Below are positions 6,801 through 12,270 of a stretch of 12,270 bases of DNA, in pieces; position 1 is the stretch's first letter; every line of letters begins with the position of its first letter. The DNA is from Bacteriovoracaceae bacterium UBA1511 (GTDB lineage: Bacteria; Bdellovibrionota; Bacteriovoracia; Bacteriovoracales; Bacteriovoracaceae). A program made the translations under genes and the position numbers. The DNA lies in NCBI GenBank assembly GCA_002323535.1, contig DCQT01000026.1, positions 1 through 12,270 on the forward strand, written 5' to 3'. Below the pieces are notes generated by a model, which did not search any database, was not told the origin of the DNA, and saw only the letters and a program-made list of their open reading frames with translations.

Positions 6801-8558
6801 AGCATAGTTTAATTTATCGCTTAATTCCTGTAGTCTTGGATCATTGTTTACCTTCGCCACTTCAATTGCTGATTTTAATAATTCTTTGGCAAGTTTTGGC
6901 CTTTTTAGTTCACCGGCTTTTTCAAAAAGAGTGTATAGAGCATCAATTTTTTCTTTCGCAGGTTTGGTACTATCTAAAATTCCTTGTCTGGCCATTAAAA
7001 AATTTTCAGTGCCTAGAGCACTGAGGTCTTTTTTTACACATTGATATAGAAACTCAGACTTCTTGTCCTGAACTATTTCTAGAATATCTTTTTTACAAGA
7101 GTTTTTCCTATTAACGTTTAGAACGATCACACTCATCTCTTCTTTAAATTCACCAATGTTTTTACTTTGAGAAATTTTTTTAAGAGATGTAGTATCCAAT
7201 GATTTAGGAGGGCAAGTTGAGCAAAAACATTCTGCTGTTGCTTGCTCAAAGCATTTCTCAATATATTTTGCACCCTCTTCAGGATCGTTATTGTATGGGT
7301 AAGCAGAAAATCCTTCCAGCTTACACTGGAGTGTTTGGTCTAAAATAATGCTAGATGCGGTTACCCCCACAGTAAAGGGAACACATCTTAATCGATTGAC
7401 TAACTTTGTTCTGCTAATTAGTTCAGATTTTAAATTTTTTGGTTTATTTTTAACATCCAAACAGGGAGAAAAAATTTTAAGCTGTACGTCAAGTGAGTCG
7501 GTTAATATTTTTCTTGTTTTACAATAATTTTTGATGATTTTAGGTTTATTAGTCTTAAGAATTTTTAGTTGATTATAGTAATTTAACTGTTTATTTAAAA
7601 GACGGTTGTCCTCTGCAATGTGTGCCTTTTCGTCTAAGTCTTTTGTTTTTAATAATTTATTTTGTCTCAAACGATATTTTAGTTTTTTAATCTCGCTTTT
7701 TATTTTTTTTAAGGACATCTTCCAAAAGTTTTCATCAGATAGCGGCAAAAAGTTTAGACTATCGATATGGTGACTGTTAATTCCACTTCTTTTGATTTTT
7801 ACATTTTCTAAATTACCATAGCGACAGCTGGTGTCTGTATTGTCACTCCCTGTTCTCATTCGTCTTAAAACTTTAGGGTCTATTTCATCGCTAATTTCAC
7901 CACTTAACGTGGTGACTTTTTTATATTGATCAGACTCTTGCTCGCAAAATGATGGATCAACCACCTCTTCATTTTCTAAAAGTAACGCTTGGGTTGCAGA
8001 CCCTGAAATATCAGATCTTGTTTTTGATTGTTTTAGTATTTCTCGTATAGATATAGGGGCCAGATCCTCTCTTGTTTTAGGTTTTTTTGAGTAACATCTT
8101 TTTGCTTTTTGAAATTTATTAAATTCATTATATTCATTGAAATATAGTTTTATAAATAAACCTGAGACCTTCTCGACTTTCGGCTTTCCCTTAGCAAATC
8201 CATTTTTATTAGTGCTATAACAATATATTTTTTGGTTTTTTCTTTTTGTGAGTGCATGTCTTTTTGATTTTGGTGCTCTTTGGATGATGGAAGGCTTTTT
8301 TTGGTAACATCTTTGCCCGTTTTCTTCCATTTCACCTCCATCAAACTTTGATGGGGCAAGGGATCTTCTTACTGCTTCTCCTATGGCAATTTTATTTTGA
8401 TTAAGAGGATAACAATACGCCTTTATATTTGATGATCTAGGAGTTGTAGGTGCAGCTACTCGTTCAAGAACAGTTTCGGCGGGCAAGGCGAATACTGAGT
8501 CTAAGAAATAGGTAAAAATAATTAATATTTTCAACGTCATACGTTGAATTATCGGCAT
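3894..8558 (-). CDS. Giant exported protein with paired-Cys repeats, coiled coil and basic C-terminal linker; unknown function
   Basis: The 1554-residue product has an N-terminal signal peptide (hydrophobic 9-19, likely cut after SVFA at 24). Residues 45-160 hold two repeats of a YCY...RCY-x-KKP unit. A charged coiled coil spans about 280-335. A Cys-rich patch (391-450) includes CFCSTCPP, and SCGGQC lies at 782-787. Residues 535-640 are helical and TPR-like in spacing, without a clear repeat. Residues 1085-1330 are rich in Ala/Gly and hydrophobic residues (for example LLPWAGAKVIQLGARASL), perhaps helices that pack or meet a membrane. Residues 1405-1490 are a Ser/Thr/Lys/Arg/Gln low-complexity linker, followed by a compact C-terminal segment (1490-1554). 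The multi-domain layout with a late basic linker recalls large secreted effectors or surface proteins, but no catalytic motif is identified. ATG 8558 is used; ATG 8540 (Met7) would also keep a signal peptide. Neither has a strong Shine-Dalgarno sequence. The gene sits between two paralogous genes, which suggests a joint role. Confidence 0.8.
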   Translation of the reverse strand: MPIIQRMTLKILIIFTYFLDSVFALPAETVLERVAAPTTPRSSNIKAYCYPLNQNKIAIGEAVRRSLAPSKFDGGEMEENGQRCYQKKPSIIQRAPKSKRHALTKRKNQKIYCYSTNKNGFAKGKPKVEKVSGLFIKLYFNEYNEFNKFQKAKRCYSKKPKTREDLAPISIREILKQSKTRSDISGSATQALLLENEEVVDPSFCEQESDQYKKVTTLSGEISDEIDPKVLRRMRTGSDNTDTSCRYGNLENVKIKRSGINSHHIDSLNFLPLSDENFWKMSLKKIKSEIKKLKYRLRQNKLLKTKDLDEKAHIAEDNRLLNKQLNYYNQLKILKTNKPKIIKNYCKTRKILTDSLDVQLKIFSPCLDVKNKPKNLKSELISRTKLVNRLRCVPFTVGVTASSIILDQTLQCKLEGFSAYPYNNDPEEGAKYIEKCFEQATAECFCSTCPPKSLDTTSLKKISQSKNIGEFKEEMSVIVLNVNRKNSCKKDILEIVQDKKSEFLYQCVKKDLSALGTENFLMARQGILDSTKPAKEKIDALYTLFEKAGELKRPKLAKELLKSAIEVAKVNNDPRLQELSDKLNYAEGNLHLLTHDDALMGNLIKNHEKQMDLQKSYLVADSIHETLQSKIYQYFKQKPKAKEDGSKSYKEKVDRFCQGTKRFQREGTEEQKGAYHCYTVGKFLKKWKQLLSSGGFSTTREILAEIERNGTLEERQGLYFFSKPQRFMDITEFQRNFSLRNLINPERLDTRVTQETEPQTFSDESLCSITYSGYRTISERRSCGGQCHLDPKDLNDILYHKVNSGTASQSRQKPSKATCSPHAYFPYPTRLPSFSFIETENLCHFKELNIIDMSNYLNDAIQKLESLRPKEKHLAAIDYFKTKLKEVDKQKDKFQSAAMKLYYQQKWSRSWLESPPKNLYFKLMEAKAAAKSPELKKQIADTLKQGLLTADSLGGHFNLVAHKLSITNLYTVMKTGRFNMPLSYVDRTQNPLSEMDRITLRNVGVGVDDLSRIRGSVDGETVSESVCPMMRVGMHKSDDNREPLFLSPLHNFILFPEERRNKPGFESQLADNFDRSFDFINTHQDYGAWAGAITNAALYSMRATHEELRPVIQKIEDSEGSASRKAYYALTGLLSDPTSILLPWAGAKVIQLGARASLIRAAAVGGIDLLTATPRIVRATGAMATEAFGFEIAHRVIQDLTTREGADWDATDIASNTFWMTLKFGAAHGMTKALGKIFRTPHFDKLFKRKGEQVILADGTRLLNGPGQYAEFFGSKMAATLGFYSVGKIAHMITENQHDSSFTEELIMLIQFELGTAIPGKTIGLLGRNNKSISDAYKKALKEKEAYKRRNPDATKDQLLSVMFDSFAKAKNGISASSKRRYEKLAKDLSSKQLESSVAKLFSEYIDSGATTTAATAPQGNLELKREAKRKQRSKDQRQKTQSSRTKEQSSQTSPEVASTRAERKPTTKPAKRSSSRERKPTSERPAEVLISEAVKQKIPKDIYKIFETLDPKIQRKILDKYPAENLSGLRLNMFKAEIIFEGKIKRGEIERCS
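8079..8426 (-). repeat. Two YCY...RCYxKKP cysteine repeats in the giant protein
   Basis: Copy 1 is residues 45-89 (YCYPLNQNKIAIG ... RCYQKKP) and copy 2 is residues 110-160 (YCYSTNKNGFAKG ... RCYSKKP). Both share Y-C-Y, a following N-x-N, A-x-G, and then R-C-Y-x-K-K-P after about 20-30 residues. Each copy has exactly two Cys (49/84 and 113/155), which suits one disulfide per unit in an exported protein. Similarity at both ends with a divergent middle indicates an old tandem duplication. Confidence 0.7.
8530..8548 (-). repeat. Perfect 8-bp inverted repeat with an ATG in its loop, at the start of the giant gene
   Basis: On the minus strand TTCAACGT is followed by ATG and then ACGTTGAA. The loop is the codon for Met7 (8540-8538) and the stem begins 10 bases after the ATG start codon. 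A hairpin here could influence ribosome loading or hide the second possible start. Confidence 0.5.
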
Positions 8559-8652
8559 ATTTTCTATTTTTAATTAGAAAAAAAATAATATTTATTTGGT
8601 CTTATTGGAAAATTGCATTAGGTAGTTTTCGAGTAGTTGATTAGTTGCCTTT
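8559..8652. other. AT-rich 94-bp gap between the 413- and 1554-residue genes
   Basis: Very AT-rich, with runs of A/T. I see no hairpin terminator and no convincing promoter. An eight-residue ORF starting at an internal ATG has no ribosome binding site. Read-through from the upstream gene is the simplest reading. Confidence 0.35.
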
Positions 8653-9894
8653 CTACTTTACAAGCCTTTTAATTCGTTCAAATATTTGTTTAATTTTTCC
8701 TGCAGGTTTTGGAGTTTTAGGAGCTGCTTTCTGAGCCTCTAATCCAAAAACTTGTTGGAATATATGGTTTTGACTTTCAGGAGACCACGTCACGTTGGCC
8801 AATGAGTCAAACATATGTTGCCATATATCCAAAGTGGTAAATCCCTCAGGTCTAATCTCTTCATTTCGTCCCATCCAGGCCAGGAACTTTCGGACTATTT
8901 TTTTATCCTTTCCTTTGCTTTTTGCGAAGTGAATCATCATGTCATACTGAAACATATGAGTATAGATGCCGTGTCTTTTATCTTTGAAAGCGTTATCTAT
9001 TATAAGAGTTCCGTTTTTAAGGAGTTCTCCAAAATCCTCTTCGCTGAGTAAACCGTCAATTTTTACTGTCTCTCCACTGAATTCAGCTTCCTTTGCCCTC
9101 GCGATAAGAACATCAATTAATATACGAGGATCAATTTTTCCTGTTGAATTTAGTTGTCTTAAGCTTTCTCTATTTTGAACTTTTACATATTCTTTTTGTA
9201 ATGCCTTTTGCAGGTCGGTCATCCAGGAAGTCCACATACTTGCGTCTTCACTCATGGCCTCTCTAAGCTCTTTGCAAAATTCTATGACCTCTTGGTCTGG
9301 ACCTTTTTCCCCTTCTTTTCGTTCAAAAAATTTATCAAGTTTTTTATGTAGGGCTTCTGTTTTTATATATTGTTCTCCGTTTACTCTTCTTCTTGGGATA
9401 CTTCCATTAAATGCTAACCATCTTGGAGCTAATTGTTGTCTATCTTTTATGGTTATTTCAAAAAAATGCGTTGCTTGTTTTTGTTCTTTAATTATCTCAC
9501 TCGTTAGTGTGATTTGCTTGGCACGACTTTTAATGGGATCCAATATCTCAGATAGGACCTTTAATTCTGTTATGTATTCTGAAAAATTATCACCTTTTAC
9601 AATAGAGGGAATTTCATTTATTAAGGCAAAGAGGTCATTAGTTTGAGTAATATCCTCTTGGGTCCGTTTTTCTTGCGGAATATTTTCATGAGTTCCAAAT
9701 AAAAGTTTATGAATGATGCCTTGAAGCGTTTTTTGATTCTCGGGAGTTATCCAGGATTCTGACTTTTGTGAAACGATTGCATCCGTAAGAATTTTAGCTT
9801 GGTCACTACTACAGTTTGAAAACGCAACATCGAAGTAGAAAAAAGTTATAATAAAAAATAATTTTAAATTTTGGATCAAAGATAATACCATCAT
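8653..9894 (-). CDS. Exported HG-HMFQ domain protein, short paralog (second gene of operon)
   Basis: This 413-residue protein of unknown function has a signal peptide (hydrophobic stretch about 11-25, cut near AFS) and Cys27 just after it; the site does not match a lipobox. Residues 27-150 match the N-terminal domain of the 605-residue protein without gaps around HKLLF...KRTQED...DLF (62-89). Residues about 165-385 match that protein's module B, including P-x2-RV-x-G, WTSW (221-224), RAKEAEFSG, LLKNGTLIID and the signature HG-x3-HMFQ-x-D (His308, Gly309, His313, Gln316, Asp318) followed by AKSKG. The C-terminus (386-413) is basic: KPAGKIKQIFERIKRLVK. The start is uncertain: TTG 9897, ATG 9894 and ATG 9891 are consecutive, and ATG 9894 is chosen because it overlaps the stop of a small leader ORF. 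No Shine-Dalgarno sequence of its own is visible. The conserved polar residues suggest an enzyme or toxin-like active site, which is inference. Confidence 0.82.
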   Translation of the reverse strand: MMVLSLIQNLKLFFIITFFYFDVAFSNCSSDQAKILTDAIVSQKSESWITPENQKTLQGIIHKLLFGTHENIPQEKRTQEDITQTNDLFALINEIPSIVKGDNFSEYITELKVLSEILDPIKSRAKQITLTSEIIKEQKQATHFFEITIKDRQQLAPRWLAFNGSIPRRRVNGEQYIKTEALHKKLDKFFERKEGEKGPDQEVIEFCKELREAMSEDASMWTSWMTDLQKALQKEYVKVQNRESLRQLNSTGKIDPRILIDVLIARAKEAEFSGETVKIDGLLSEEDFGELLKNGTLIIDNAFKDKRHGIYTHMFQYDMMIHFAKSKGKDKKIVRKFLAWMGRNEEIRPEGFTTLDIWQHMFDSLANVTWSPESQNHIFQQVFGLEAQKAAPKTPKPAGKIKQIFERIKRLVK

Positions 9895-9926
9895 CAATTT
9901 TTGTTTTTCTTTTGGTTAAGGTTCAT
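9894..9926 (-). CDS. Candidate ten-residue leader ORF coupled to the 413-residue gene
   Basis: ATG at 9926 opens MNLNQKKNKN and stops at TGA (9896-9894), which overlaps the next ATG as TGATG. AGGTG lies five bases before this ATG, a better ribosome site than anything before the downstream gene. This arrangement is typical of translational coupling. The peptide itself is basic and has no recognisable role; it could be chance in AT-rich DNA. Confidence 0.4.
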   Translation of the reverse strand: MNLNQKKNKN

Positions 9927-10022
9927 TTTATCACCTATCCAAATTTTGGCCAAGGCACAATTGTTGTCGCTGTTATACAGAAACCTTAGATCTAAAAATC
10001 TAATTAACATTAGTCTTTCTAG
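9927..10022. other. Gap between the first and second operon genes
   Basis: AT-rich spacer that carries the ribosome site of the small leader ORF at 9931-9936. A short palindrome TTAGATCTAA (9986-9995) is present but is not followed by a T-tract, so no terminator is called and transcription probably reads through. Confidence 0.4.
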
Positions 10023-12032
10023 CTATTTTCTTTTTTGTCCTGGATTTAGTGTAATATTAATATTTATCATTGCTTGAAATCCATTATCTAGATCCGGCAT
10101 ATGGTTAAGATCAACACCCACTGTAAATGTGTCATTTAACACATAGCGACCTTGTGCAGATAATACATACTGGGAGCCAGGTAACCATACTGGAGTGCCC
10201 TCATCTTGAAATCGACCACTAGCTATAAAATCTAGTAGTACTCTTTGATCAGTTGAACTTATGCCCAGTCGATTAAAATATGTCACGGCCGTACCAAGAT
10301 TAGTGCTCGTAAAAATAAGCTCATTATTTAGTCTTATGATAATGGATTTAAGTTTTAGTCGTCCTGTAAAACTCAACCTTTGTTGGGGCATTTTTAAACT
10401 ATGTTCAGGGTTCCAGTTATTTCTTTTTTCATCGCTGGTTACTTGCAATCTACTTTGCGCTGTCAACACGACATCAACATACTCTGAATTGTGTCCTATG
10501 GAACCATAGATTTCACTAGAAACCAGTCCATGAACCCCTAAGCTACAATCTTCTTCTGTACTTTCTCCTCGGCACTCGGTTCCTCCCATCGCTTGAACAT
10601 TTAAACCAATGCTTCCATGAAATCCAGGCTTATTATTATTTCCAAATTTTATTTTTCTTCCAACTTTAACTCTTCCAAATGCTCCATGATTTGTCGCCTG
10701 ACTATTTTTTTCTAATTGTCTTTGGTTAGTGTAATAACCAATGGCGGTATCTACCTCAACAAGAGAACCATCATTTGCATAAGCATAAAATATCCCTCTG
10801 GTTGTGCCAGGGGTCCCTTGGCCCATTACTTTTGTGCCTGCGGTTACTGTATGACGACCTCTTTTTATACCTATTCGCATATCGCCATTAACTTGTTCTC
10901 TGTGCCCATAAATTAAATCATCCGTTGAACCGTTTGATAATTGTGCCAAGTCTAACAACATTCTTGTAGGGACTACAAATAAGGCCTTGTTTGTTGCTGG
11001 GTCGGAGATAATAAAATTCATCCCATAGCTGATATTGTTATTGTTTGATTCTAAAAGTCCGACACCGGAGTACCCCGTTTGTGTAGTAAGATTTCCGTAA
11101 TTAATTGTATCTAATCGTCCATATGATTTGGGTTGAGCTGCCAAGACTAAGTGTCCACTTTCTTTTGTTCTATAGGATAGTCCAATAACGTTTTTAAGCA
11201 TTTTACTCGCCATGGCAAAAGAGCCAGCGGCCAAATGAATATCTCTACACACCCCAATCTCATTATTCGATTTGTTTTGTGACCCATCTCTAATACCTTT
11301 TATAAGCATCATGTTTGGTACGCCACCTTTACATCTTTTGTTGTTTGGGTCTTTTTCTGTTCGCTTCATATCGTAGTTTTTAACAAAGCTATTCGCGAGT
11401 GCCGTGATTATTTCTAATTTTCTTTGATAACTTAGATTTTTTGTTTCCTGTTTAAATGCTTCGATCATTTTTGATTGATCCCTATAGCGCAATACCTTAA
11501 GTAATATTTCAGCCTCCTCTTTTGCCTTTTCTGAATAGCCCTTTCTGTCGTAAACTTGTTCTCGCTCAGCTCGTCCCATGTAAAAAAATTGCCTTCCAGA
11601 ACTTGTATGAGATCTTCCAAGTGCATTGAAGTCGACCTCTTTTCTCTTAACAGCTTTTACTACGGGTCTTTTATACTGATCAATTCCTCCAATAAATGAG
11701 ATTAAGAACTCAGTTTTTGCCCCGGCTTGTTTTTGTTTTTCACTGGGGATTATTTCTTGAAAAAATACAGGGGCTTCCTCGTTTAATGGAAGCATTGTAA
11801 TATTTAATGTTTCTTTTGACTTTCTTTTCTCTGTATTTACGGGGTCGTCAGGGTTTGGTGATCCTTCTAATAATGAGGGGCATCTTAGACGATATTGAGG
11901 CTCAAGAGTTGGCAGGTGTTGTGTTAAAAAATCTACTGTGCTCGGTGAAGGGGCAGCGTATGAGCTATTTTCGATAAATAAACAAAAAATAATCAGTGTA
12001 AAAAAAATATTCAGGTGTTTAGAATTAAGCAT
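10023..12032 (-). CDS. Transglutaminase-like protein fused to a predicted outer-membrane beta-barrel (first gene of operon)
   Basis: The 669-residue product has a signal peptide (hydrophobic 9-20, cut after SSYA at 26). Residues 200-312 carry the pattern of a transglutaminase-like (papain-fold) domain: GVCRDIHLAAGSFA with Cys262, then GHLVLAA with His294, then RLDTINYG with Asp308. G-x-CRD followed by a His 30-odd residues on and an Asp soon after is the classical triad layout. Bacterial members include peptidases and amide-bond enzymes, so the reaction is open. Residues about 313-669 alternate polar and hydrophobic residues in strands separated by Gly/Asn/Asp turns (for example GSIGLNVQAMGG, VDVVLTAQSRLQV, YVLSAQGRYVL, FTVGVDLNHMP, AMININITLNP), which suits an outer-membrane barrel, though the last residue is not aromatic. 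Residues 27-200 are an unassigned linker rich in charged residues. ATG 12032 is supported by GGGAGA six bases upstream. It probably leads the operon and may provide its outer-membrane component. Confidence 0.78.
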   Translation of the reverse strand: MLNSKHLNIFFTLIIFCLFIENSSYAAPSPSTVDFLTQHLPTLEPQYRLRCPSLLEGSPNPDDPVNTEKRKSKETLNITMLPLNEEAPVFFQEIIPSEKQKQAGAKTEFLISFIGGIDQYKRPVVKAVKRKEVDFNALGRSHTSSGRQFFYMGRAEREQVYDRKGYSEKAKEEAEILLKVLRYRDQSKMIEAFKQETKNLSYQRKLEIITALANSFVKNYDMKRTEKDPNNKRCKGGVPNMMLIKGIRDGSQNKSNNEIGVCRDIHLAAGSFAMASKMLKNVIGLSYRTKESGHLVLAAQPKSYGRLDTINYGNLTTQTGYSGVGLLESNNNNISYGMNFIISDPATNKALFVVPTRMLLDLAQLSNGSTDDLIYGHREQVNGDMRIGIKRGRHTVTAGTKVMGQGTPGTTRGIFYAYANDGSLVEVDTAIGYYTNQRQLEKNSQATNHGAFGRVKVGRKIKFGNNNKPGFHGSIGLNVQAMGGTECRGESTEEDCSLGVHGLVSSEIYGSIGHNSEYVDVVLTAQSRLQVTSDEKRNNWNPEHSLKMPQQRLSFTGRLKLKSIIIRLNNELIFTSTNLGTAVTYFNRLGISSTDQRVLLDFIASGRFQDEGTPVWLPGSQYVLSAQGRYVLNDTFTVGVDLNHMPDLDNGFQAMININITLNPGQKRK

Positions 12033-12038
12033 TTAAAT

Positions 12039-12044
12039 TCTCCC
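12039..12044 (-). promoter_or_regulatory. Ribosome binding site of the 669-residue gene
   Basis: GGGAGA on the minus strand, six bases before the ATG at 12032: the clearest Shine-Dalgarno sequence in the operon. Confidence 0.65.
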
Positions 12045-12073
12045 GTAATAAAAAATCTTTTTTCCCCCTCAAG

Positions 12074-12114
12074 GTAATTAGAGCAAGCTGGGTGCCATGC
12101 ACCTTCAGAATTAC
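12074..12114 (-). promoter_or_regulatory. Nested stem-loop in the probable operon leader
   Basis: An outer stem GTAATT (12074-12079) / AATTAC (12109-12114) encloses CTG/CAG and then GGTGC (12091-12095) / GCACC (12099-12103) with a CAT loop. The inner part, 12088-12105, is the relative of the CTGGTGCCATGCTCCTT repeat at 1945-1997. No T-tract follows on the minus strand. It ends about 40 bases before the start codon, so it may be a leader structure or simply a palindromic dispersed repeat. Confidence 0.4.
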
Positions 12115-12154
12115 TATCCAATAAAATATTATTATGATCTCTCCGACATTTCCT

Positions 12155-12178
12155 TTTACAGTTTGATCAAAATGTAAA
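12155..12178. promoter_or_regulatory. 24-bp near-perfect dyad, candidate operator for the operon
   Basis: TTTACA (12155-12160) and TGTAAA (12173-12178) flank the palindrome TTTGATCAAA (12162-12171); only the pair at 12161/12172 breaks the symmetry, so 11 of 12 pairs match. Its position, 123-146 bases upstream of the first operon gene, suits a homodimeric regulator. The arms are in the opposite order to a TyrR box, and the spacing does not fit FNR. The regulator is unknown. Confidence 0.5.
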
Positions 12179-12270
12179 CAGGTGTTGATGAAAGTACGTG
12201 AAATATAAAAACGAAACTTGGTACCTGTCTTGAACCAGGGTGTGTGTTGTTAATTTTCACTCTGGGGGAG
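12179..12270. other. Right edge, no gene recognised
   Basis: No coding region of useful length reaches the edge on either strand. A G-run lies at the very end (12264-12268) and a minor imperfect hairpin around 12216-12240. No confident promoter was found between here and 12033. Confidence 0.3.

Noticed and set aside
6836..7044. Two overlapping plus-strand open frames opposite the giant gene
   Set aside because: Antisense shadows in two frames at once, with no motif or start signal.
9254..9646. 130-codon plus-strand open frame opposite the 413-residue gene
   Set aside because: Antisense to a paralog-supported gene; its apparent hydrophobic stretches come from the complement of Lys/Glu codons.
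9811..9816. Cys right after the signal peptides of the two paralogs as lipoprotein sites
   Set aside because: The preceding residues (FSN-Cys and YSE-Cys) do not fit a lipobox, so ordinary signal-peptidase I cleavage is more likely.
9986..10003. TTAGAT/ATCTAA inverted repeat as a terminator after the first operon gene
   Set aside because: Only six A/T-rich pairs and no T-tract on the minus strand.
12188..12208. Six-codon plus-strand ORF after AGGTG near the right edge
   Set aside because: Too short, no conserved partner, and no downstream gene in the window for coupling.
12211..12245. GGTTCAAG-like T-arm on the minus strand suggesting a tRNA end
   Set aside because: No acceptor, D or anticodon arm can be built around it.
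1..12270. Mobile element, CRISPR array or phage genes
   Set aside because: No transposase, integrase, spaced repeat array or phage structural motif was found on either strand.

Overview
The window is AT-rich and holds one edge fragment plus five long genes. All five predicted products begin with an export signal. Long Lys/Asn/Ser-rich exported proteins with no obvious housekeeping role, together with a predicted outer-membrane beta-barrel, point to a Gram-negative bacterium. A low-GC member of the Bdellovibrionota (Bacteriovorax-like) is my best guess; it is an impression from protein style, not from any marker gene.

Left part. Positions 1-174 (minus) are the first 58 codons of an alpha/beta-hydrolase that runs off the left edge. 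After a 194-bp divergent intergenic region, a plus-strand gene (369-1916) encodes an exported, cysteine-rich zincin metallopeptidase with an HEIFH motif. It ends at a good hairpin-plus-T-tract terminator (1930-1966). The 2-kb boundary also carries three copies of a CTGGTGCCAT repeat and a second stem-loop just beyond the end of the opposing operon.

Main part. Four minus-strand genes run in the same direction from 12032 down to 2046 with gaps of 125, 94 and 30 bp, so they look like one operon. In transcription order they are: (1) a 669-residue protein with an N-terminal transglutaminase-like domain (Cys262/His294/Asp308) and a C-terminal beta-strand-rich half that resembles an outer-membrane barrel; (2) a 413-residue exported protein; (3) a 1554-residue exported protein with paired-Cys repeats, a coiled coil, an Ala/Gly-rich hydrophobic region and a very basic low-complexity linker; (4) a 605-residue exported protein. 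Proteins 2 and 4 are full-length paralogs that share an unassigned C-terminal domain with an HG-x3-HMFQ-x-D signature. Protein 4 carries an extra, degenerate copy of the same domain. I do not recognise a described system with this arrangement; a cell-envelope or secreted-effector assembly is the most sensible working idea.

Regulatory signals. A 24-bp near-perfect dyad lies 123 bp upstream of the operon's first start codon, followed by a nested stem-loop in the probable leader. A ten-residue leader ORF overlaps the start of gene 2, and an inverted repeat at the start of gene 3 places an in-frame ATG in its loop. No tRNA, rRNA, insertion sequence, integrase, CRISPR array or replication origin was seen.
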